From the NCBI GenBank assembly GCA_029932035.1, contig JAOZQV010000104.1:1-10581 (forward strand): a stretch of DNA of 10,581 nt, read 5' to 3'. The position numbers and the translations under genes were made by a program. Positions 6,864-10,581 of this stretch are shown piece after piece; position 1 is the first letter of the stretch, and each line of letters starts with the position of its first letter. The notes beneath the pieces are model-generated. The model was not told where the DNA came from and did not search any database. It saw nothing but the letters and a program-made list of their open reading frames with translations. The stretch comes from Deltaproteobacteria bacterium. GTDB lineage: Bacteria > Desulfobacterota > DSM-4660 > Desulfatiglandales > Desulfatiglandaceae.

Positions 6864-7811
6864 ATGAATGTTTTGATTTGCGATGACATGTTTCCGGCAA
6901 TGTTCGAAATCCTTGATCGTCTCCTTTCCCAAGATGATGTCCGCTTTTGTCGGCAAGAAAAAGTATTGACCGAAGCAAAATGGGCAGAGGTCCTGATTCC
7001 TTCCATGTCCCGGATCACACCAGAGATCATTGAAACCGCCCCGGGGCTGAAATTAATCCAGCAGTTTGGCGTTGGTCTGGAGGGTGTGGATATCAATGCG
7101 GCCTCAAACAGGGGGATTCCGGTGGCCAATGTGCCGGGAAATCAGGCCCCGGTCCATGCGGAATGTACGGCGGAGGGCGGTGTATTTTTGATGATGGCCT
7201 GCGCCCGGCTTTTCAAGATCGCCCAACAGACACTCGCCAGGGGGGAGTGGGGGCGGCCCAGGGGCGTGGCGCTCATCGACCGGACCGCCCTGATCATAGG
7301 CTTAGGCGCGGTGGGGAGAGCCCTTGCCCGGCGCCTTGTCTCATTAGGAATGAAAGTGATGGGCACCGACATTTCTCCGCCTGATGGCCTGGCTGAGAAA
7401 TTCGGCCTCACACTGGTGGCAAAACCTGACAGGCTCTTTTCAATGTTGCCGGATGTTGATTTTGTTGTCTCAGCCGTTACGCTGACCCCGGAAACGCGCG
7501 GAATGGCTAACCGTTCGGTTTTCGAGCGCATGAAGCCAACGGCCTACTTCATCAACATCAGCCGAGGCCCCATCGTAAACGAGGAGGATCTCCTCACCGC
7601 TGTAAACGAAGGGAACATCGCAGGTGCAGGCCTGGATGTCCTGAGCATGGAGCCGCCCTCTCCCGAACACCCACTCATTAACCATGACCGTGTCGTCATC
7701 ACACCGCATACTGCCGGTGTCACGGAGCAGTCTTTCAGTGCATTGGGTCACGCAGTAGCAGACAACATCGCCCGGCTGAAACAGGGAAAACGGTTAAAGA
7801 ATACCGTTTGA
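6864..7811 (+). CDS. D-isomer-specific 2-hydroxyacid dehydrogenase (NAD-dependent)
   Basis: The 315-residue protein is a full-length member of the family that includes D-3-phosphoglycerate, glyoxylate/hydroxypyruvate and formate dehydrogenases. It reduces a 2-keto acid to a D-2-hydroxy acid with NAD(P)H, or the reverse. Visible features are the FGVGLEGVD segment (68-76) that precedes the domain swap, nucleotide motif GLGAVG at 146-151 with Asp169 at the end of the second strand (favours NAD over NADP), and the catalytic triad R234 (NISRGP), E263 (SMEPPSPEHP) and H282 (TPHTAG). The chain ends soon after the catalytic domain, so there is no ACT domain, which argues against a regulated SerA. Ribosome binding site GGAG (6852-6855) is 8 bases before the ATG. 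It lies 100 bases after the CoA-binding gene in the same direction. Substrate cannot be assigned from sequence alone. Confidence 0.88.
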   Translation: MNVLICDDMFPAMFEILDRLLSQDDVRFCRQEKVLTEAKWAEVLIPSMSRITPEIIETAPGLKLIQQFGVGLEGVDINAASNRGIPVANVPGNQAPVHAECTAEGGVFLMMACARLFKIAQQTLARGEWGRPRGVALIDRTALIIGLGAVGRALARRLVSLGMKVMGTDISPPDGLAEKFGLTLVAKPDRLFSMLPDVDFVVSAVTLTPETRGMANRSVFERMKPTAYFINISRGPIVNEEDLLTAVNEGNIAGAGLDVLSMEPPSPEHPLINHDRVVITPHTAGVTEQSFSALGHAVADNIARLKQGKRLKNTV

Positions 7812-7837
7812 CAGGGGCTGGAAAGAGATTCATTTTT

Positions 7838-7853
7838 TGAAGGGCGACCTTCA
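7838..7853 (+). other. 6-bp hairpin with a GCGA tetraloop
   Basis: TGAAGG (7838-7843) pairs with CCTTCA (7848-7853) around GCGA, a GNRA-type tetraloop that makes short RNA stems stable. It lies in the 69-base gap between the hydroxyacid dehydrogenase and the URO-D gene, 27 bases before the next start. Only TTTG follows, so as an intrinsic terminator it is weak. It could instead be a processing or attenuation element within one transcript. Confidence 0.35.
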
Positions 7854-7880
7854 TTTGTCACTAAAGAATGAGGTAGTGAG

Positions 7881-8963
7881 ATGACTGGCAAAGACAGAAC
7901 CCTGACTGCCCTGAGTATGCAAAGGCCTGATAGAGTTCCCTTGTATATTCACGGTATAAATGAGGGCCCTATAATCGGTATCGGACGTCATCTGACAGAC
8001 GGATTGCCGGAACCGAAACAGTTTCATGAGATGAATGATCTGGAAAAGATGAAACTGCTCGATACTCTTTTTCTCATACACGAGGAGTTTGGCGTTGACG
8101 GATTTACTTCCTTTGAAATAGGGCATGAAAAGGAGATTGACGCGGGCCATGTTGAGGACGACTGGGGAGTTGTCTATACGCGTAACCCGCATGGCCTGCC
8201 TGTTCCCACCGGACATCCCTTAGAGTCGCGACTGGGTCTGGACGGTTACGAACCCCCTGCCCCTAAACAGGAGCACCTTCTCCTGCTCAATTTGGCACGG
8301 GACCGGTTCAAAGGTAAGATTGCACTGTTCTGGCTCATGCGTGGAGTTTTTGTTCTCAGCTGGCGTCTCGCCGGAATGGCGAATCTCATGGTCCAGATGA
8401 TTGAAGACCCTGAATTTGTACACCAACTTGCCGCCATGACGCTGAAGTTTAACTTTCAGATGCTTGACCTCCTCGTAGATGCAGGTCTTGACGTGCTTGT
8501 GATCGAAGACGATATCGCTCAGACTAATGCGCCCCTGATCTCTCCTGCGCATTTTGAGGAGTTCGTTAACCCGTACAACAAAAGGCTCGTGGAGCGTGCC
8601 CGCGAAAAGGGTCTGAAAGTAGTTCGGCACAGCGACGGAAACCTGTGGAGGTTGCTCGACATTCTCCTTAAAACCGGTTATGACGGACTCAATCCCTTAG
8701 AGTCGCACGCCGGTATGCACTTGAAAGAAGTAAAAGAGTATTGCGGAGACAGGATCTGCCTCTTGGGAAATATAGATTGCATCGAACTACTTCCCAATGG
8801 TTCGACAGTAGAGGTTGACGCTGCGGTAAAACAGGCGATTAAAGACGCGGGCGAGGGGGGCGGTTTGATTATTTGTTCGTCGAATTCCCTGCACCCGGGA
8901 GTCAACCCCGAGAACTGTATAGCCATGTTTGAGGCGACAAAGAAGTATGGTCTTTACATCTGA
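7881..8963 (+). CDS. URO-D superfamily protein (uroporphyrinogen decarboxylase / corrinoid methyltransferase fold)
   Basis: The 360-residue protein begins MTGKDRTLTALSMQRPDRVPL, a start typical of the URO-D superfamily, which contains heme-pathway decarboxylases and MtaA/CmuA-type corrinoid:CoM methyltransferases. Later signatures are DAGLDVLVIEDDIA (200-213), VRHSDGN (248-254), GLNPLESHAGM (269-279), LLGNID (294-299) and CSSNSLHPGVNPEN (332-345). It is not a heme HemE: the propionate-binding N-terminal pattern is absent and no heme genes are nearby. The zinc ligands H-x-C and a distal C of MtaA are replaced here by H250-S-D252 and by an N-S-L-H stretch, so zinc-thiol chemistry like MtaA's is unlikely in that form. 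Ribosome binding site GAGG (7870-7873) is 7 bases before the ATG. It may be a methyltransferase-like or lyase enzyme for a methylated or carboxylated substrate, but no corrinoid protein lies in the window. Function unknown. Confidence 0.8.
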   Translation: MTGKDRTLTALSMQRPDRVPLYIHGINEGPIIGIGRHLTDGLPEPKQFHEMNDLEKMKLLDTLFLIHEEFGVDGFTSFEIGHEKEIDAGHVEDDWGVVYTRNPHGLPVPTGHPLESRLGLDGYEPPAPKQEHLLLLNLARDRFKGKIALFWLMRGVFVLSWRLAGMANLMVQMIEDPEFVHQLAAMTLKFNFQMLDLLVDAGLDVLVIEDDIAQTNAPLISPAHFEEFVNPYNKRLVERAREKGLKVVRHSDGNLWRLLDILLKTGYDGLNPLESHAGMHLKEVKEYCGDRICLLGNIDCIELLPNGSTVEVDAAVKQAIKDAGEGGGLIICSSNSLHPGVNPENCIAMFEATKKYGLYI

Positions 8964-8978
8964 TCCGGCGAAGCCGGA
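8964..8978. repeat. REP-like GC-rich hairpin (TCCGGC-GAA-GCCGGA)
   Basis: A perfect 6-bp inverted repeat with a GAA loop starts right after the URO-D stop codon. No T run follows directly, so it is not a classic terminator. Its core GCGAAGC recurs inverted at 9020-9026 and in a related piece at 10488-10504, which fits a short interspersed extragenic element. Confidence 0.45.
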
Positions 8979-8979
8979 A

Positions 8980-9010
8980 TTGACTACTGACTATTGAATA
9001 TTGAATATTT
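8980..9010. repeat. short AT-rich direct repeats (TGACTA and TTGAATA)
   Basis: TGACTA occurs at 8981-8986 and, preceded by C, again at 8988-8993. TTGAATA is then repeated in tandem at 8994-9000 and 9001-9007. The stretch also resembles a sigma70 promoter: TTGACT at 8980-8985 and AATATT at 9004-9009, 18 bases apart. Low complexity makes the promoter reading uncertain. Confidence 0.35.
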
Positions 9011-9011
9011 G

Positions 9012-9038
9012 TGGAAGTCGCTTCGCTCCATCATTTTT
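9012..9038 (+). terminator. candidate terminator between the URO-D and MFS genes
   Basis: TGGA (9012-9015) pairs with TCCA (9027-9030), with an imperfect inner pairing, and is followed by TCATTTTT. It is the best stem-plus-T-run in this 217-base gap. It would separate the transporter from the genes before it. The stem is short and imperfect. Confidence 0.3.
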
Positions 9039-9095
9039 GATAGGTCTTTTATAAATTTAGAGAATTTCTTGAAATATTTAATTTGGCTGTGGCAT

Positions 9096-9122
9096 AAATC
9101 CTACGCAAACATGATAGGATTT
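9096..9122 (+). promoter_or_regulatory. perfect 8-bp inverted repeat upstream of the MFS gene
   Basis: AAATCCTA (9096-9103) and TAGGATTT (9115-9122) are exact reverse complements, 11 bases apart. The centre lies 72 bases before the transporter start, where an operator for a dimeric regulator is common. A TTTT run at the right edge leaves a terminator reading possible, but the stem is AT-rich and the loop large. Confidence 0.45.
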
Positions 9123-9180
9123 TAAAATTTAGGGACTGAAAACCTTTGATTCTCAGAAGACTACATTGGGGTAAACCATT

Positions 9181-10476
9181 ATGACGACTCATCCCACTGC
9201 TGATCATCAGGCGTCAAATAATAGGTCCGCCTATCTCACGTTTACTCTGCTCTTCCTGCTTTATATGTTCGATTATATTGATCGACTTGTGATCTCTTCC
9301 CTCTTCCCCTTTTTGAAACAGGAATGGGGTCTGACTGACACCCATTGTGGTCTTCTTATATCTGCGGTCTACTGGTCGATCCTCCTTTTTTCGCTCCCCG
9401 CGTCTATAGCCGTTGACCGCTGGAGCCGAAAGAAGAGCATCGGCATCATGTCTCTCCTTTGGGGATTTGCGTGTATAGCCTGCGCATTCACACATAACTT
9501 CACCCAGTTGTTTGCAGCAAGAAGCGTTATCGGGATCGGTGAAGCAGGCTATGCGCCCGGCGGCACTGCCATGATTTCGGCCCTTTTTCCCCAGGAAAAG
9601 CGTGCCAGAATGCTTGGAATCTGGAACGTAGCTATTCCTTTGGGCGGGGCGTTGGGCGTTGCTCTTGGCGGGATCATCGCCCAATATTTCGGGTGGCGAC
9701 ATGCCTTTGGGATTATGGCGATTCCCGGAATTATAGTGGCGCTACTCTTCTTCAAAGTGAAAGACTATCGAACAGTAGAACTCATGGGAGTGACCGGAAA
9801 AGAAGATGCCGAAAAGAGAGATAGAATGGGTATTGCTGATATTGCAATTCAGTTCATCAAAAACAAAACCCTGATAGCCAATAATTTCGCCTTTGCCGGA
9901 AACGCCTTTGTTACGGCAGCTCTTTTGACCTGGCTGCCGTCCTATTTCAATCGGCTTGAAGGCCTGCCCATGAGCAAGGCGGGGCCAAAGAGCGCTGTGG
10001 TAATGCTGATGGCCATTGTGGGCGCCCCGCTCGGGGGCTATTTAGCGGACCGGTGGCAGCAAAAAAGAAAAACCGCGAGACTTCTTTTCCCTTCCCTTTC
10101 CTCCCTGACGACGGCCGTTATTCTTCTTATCGCATTTACGTTTCTCCGGGGAAACCTCCAGTATGTGGCTCTTCTCTTTGGCGGTGTTTCGGCAATAGCC
10201 TTTGTTCCAGCCTCGGTGGCCGTCACCCAGGATGTAGTTCACCCCGGTCTGAGAGCGATCTCCTTAAGCCTCTGCGTCATTGTGCAGCATCTCTTTGGAA
10301 GCGCCCTTGGTCCGCCATTTATAGGTTCACTATCGGACAGGTACAGCCTTGAAACGGCCATGCAGTTTTTGCCCATCTTTGCGTTTCTGGCAGGGATTCT
10401 CTACTTCGCAGGCGCCTTTTTTTACGTCAATGATGCGGCACAGGTCGAGCAAGTTGAAATTGTTATGGAAGATTAG
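9181..10476 (+). CDS. MFS transporter (Spinster-like / organic anion type)
   Basis: The 431-residue protein is an inner-membrane major facilitator with about 12 hydrophobic segments. Two six-helix halves (about 17-195 and 227-415) are joined by a charged loop (GKEDAEKRDR, 206-215). The first helix carries YMFDYIDR (28-35). The loop between helices 2 and 3 has the MFS motif AVDRWSRKK (77-85), with a degenerate copy LADRWQQKRK (288-297) in the second half. The fourth helix region has RSVIGIGEAGYAPGG (114-128). This combination is seen in Spinster-like and related permeases for lipids, sugars or organic anions. The transported compound cannot be read from sequence, but the neighbours suggest an organic acid or alcohol-derived substrate. 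The ribosome binding site is weak (GGGG at 9168-9171). A 217-base gap with a dyad suggests its own promoter. Length is normal; no defect seen. Confidence 0.88.
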   Translation: MTTHPTADHQASNNRSAYLTFTLLFLLYMFDYIDRLVISSLFPFLKQEWGLTDTHCGLLISAVYWSILLFSLPASIAVDRWSRKKSIGIMSLLWGFACIACAFTHNFTQLFAARSVIGIGEAGYAPGGTAMISALFPQEKRARMLGIWNVAIPLGGALGVALGGIIAQYFGWRHAFGIMAIPGIIVALLFFKVKDYRTVELMGVTGKEDAEKRDRMGIADIAIQFIKNKTLIANNFAFAGNAFVTAALLTWLPSYFNRLEGLPMSKAGPKSAVVMLMAIVGAPLGGYLADRWQQKRKTARLLFPSLSSLTTAVILLIAFTFLRGNLQYVALLFGGVSAIAFVPASVAVTQDVVHPGLRAISLSLCVIVQHLFGSALGPPFIGSLSDRYSLETAMQFLPIFAFLAGILYFAGAFFYVNDAAQVEQVEIVMED

Positions 10477-10487
10477 GGACGGTTAGT

Positions 10488-10504
10488 GCTTCGCGGCCGG
10501 ATCA
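10488..10504. repeat. second REP-like fragment, inverted relative to the one at 8961
   Basis: GCTTCGCGGCCGGATCA here matches the reverse complement of 8961-8974 (GCTTCGCCGGATCA) except for a three-base insertion. It lies in the 28-base gap between the converging MFS and peptidase genes. It may be a diverged copy of the same extragenic element, or a chance match of GC-rich sequence. Confidence 0.3.
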
Positions 10505-10581
10505 TCAGAATGCATAATAGTGGACCAACTGTTTGGTCACGGAGATGAGATCTTCCACAAGGACGTGCTCATCAGCCGCAT
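10505..10581 (-). CDS. probable M20-family peptidase/deacylase, C-terminal fragment (runs off the right edge)
   Basis: On the minus strand an open frame enters from the right edge and ends at the TGA at 10507-10505, giving 24 whole codons. The residues AADEHVLVEDLI followed by a helix ending in HYYAF resemble the last segment of M20 metallopeptidases (succinyl-diaminopimelate desuccinylase, carboxypeptidase G2, dipeptidase types), where 'H..dE.v.iedl' precedes the final helix. The partial codon at the edge reads xAT and could encode the His expected before this stretch. The gene converges on the MFS gene. The fragment is short, so the family call is tentative. Confidence 0.45.
   Translation of the reverse strand, partial: AADEHVLVEDLISVTKQLVHYYAF

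Noticed and set aside
6864..7811. Naming the hydroxyacid dehydrogenase SerA
   Set aside because: No C-terminal ACT or ASB domain and no serine pathway context; many sibling families share the same catalytic residues.
7881..8963. Naming the URO-D protein HemE (heme biosynthesis)
   Set aside because: It lacks the HemE N-terminal arginine/propionate pattern, has MtaA-like rather than HemE-like middle motifs, and has no heme genes nearby.
9091..9107. Possible sigma54 promoter before the MFS gene (TGGCA ... GCA)
   Set aside because: The GG to GC spacing is 12 bases, not 10.
9214..9702. 162-residue minus-strand open frame inside the MFS gene
   Set aside because: Antisense to a clear transporter; composition is that of a shadow frame and no domain is recognisable.
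1..10581. CRISPR arrays, tRNA/rRNA genes, transposases, phage or defence genes
   Set aside because: No regularly spaced repeats, no cloverleaf-like or rRNA stretches, and no transposase, integrase or nuclease motif in any frame inspected.

Overview
The window looks like a piece of an anaerobic bacterial chromosome. A Desulfobacterota-type sulfate reducer or syntroph (former Deltaproteobacteria) is my best guess. The reasons are an oxygen-sensitive tungsten/molybdenum aldehyde oxidoreductase, a lone NDP-forming acyl-CoA synthetase subunit, a URO-D/methyltransferase-fold protein, medium GC, and GC-poor intergenic stretches with short repeats. The taxonomy is an inference from gene content; there is no rRNA or other marker.

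Layout. Two truncated minus-strand genes sit at the edges: the N-terminus of an alpha/beta-hydrolase (1-127) and the probable C-terminus of an M20-type peptidase (10505-10581). Between them six complete genes lie on the plus strand. They are (1) a 950-residue fusion of a complete aldehyde:ferredoxin oxidoreductase (AOR) with a complete iron-dependent alcohol dehydrogenase (Fe-ADH), 241-3093; (2) an acetoacetyl-CoA synthetase-type AMP-forming ligase, 3299-5305; (3) an NDP-forming acyl-CoA synthetase alpha-type subunit, 5369-6763; (4) a D-2-hydroxyacid dehydrogenase, 6864-7811; (5) a URO-D superfamily protein, 7881-8963; and (6) an MFS transporter, 9181-10476. No gap exceeds 300 bases. The largest are 113, 205 and 217 bases, and they hold dyad symmetries and short repeats described below.

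How the genes may work together. The AOR module interconverts an aldehyde and its carboxylic acid using ferredoxin. The Fe-ADH module interconverts an aldehyde and an alcohol using NAD(P)H. Joined in one chain they form what looks like an AdhE analogue in which the CoA-dependent aldehyde dehydrogenase is replaced by an AOR, so the end product is a free acid rather than an acyl-CoA. The next two genes are exactly the kind that would activate a free acid to its CoA thioester. A dehydrogenase for 2-hydroxy acids and an importer complete a plausible organic acid/alcohol utilisation island. The specific substrate is not determined by the sequence. The AOR-ADH fusion is the most noteworthy item.

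Regulation. The 205-base leader before the acetoacetyl-CoA synthetase has a perfect 9-bp inverted repeat followed by two smaller hairpins. The region before the MFS gene has a perfect 8-bp inverted repeat and a REP-like GC-rich hairpin. No regulator gene, tRNA, rRNA, CRISPR array or transposase is visible.
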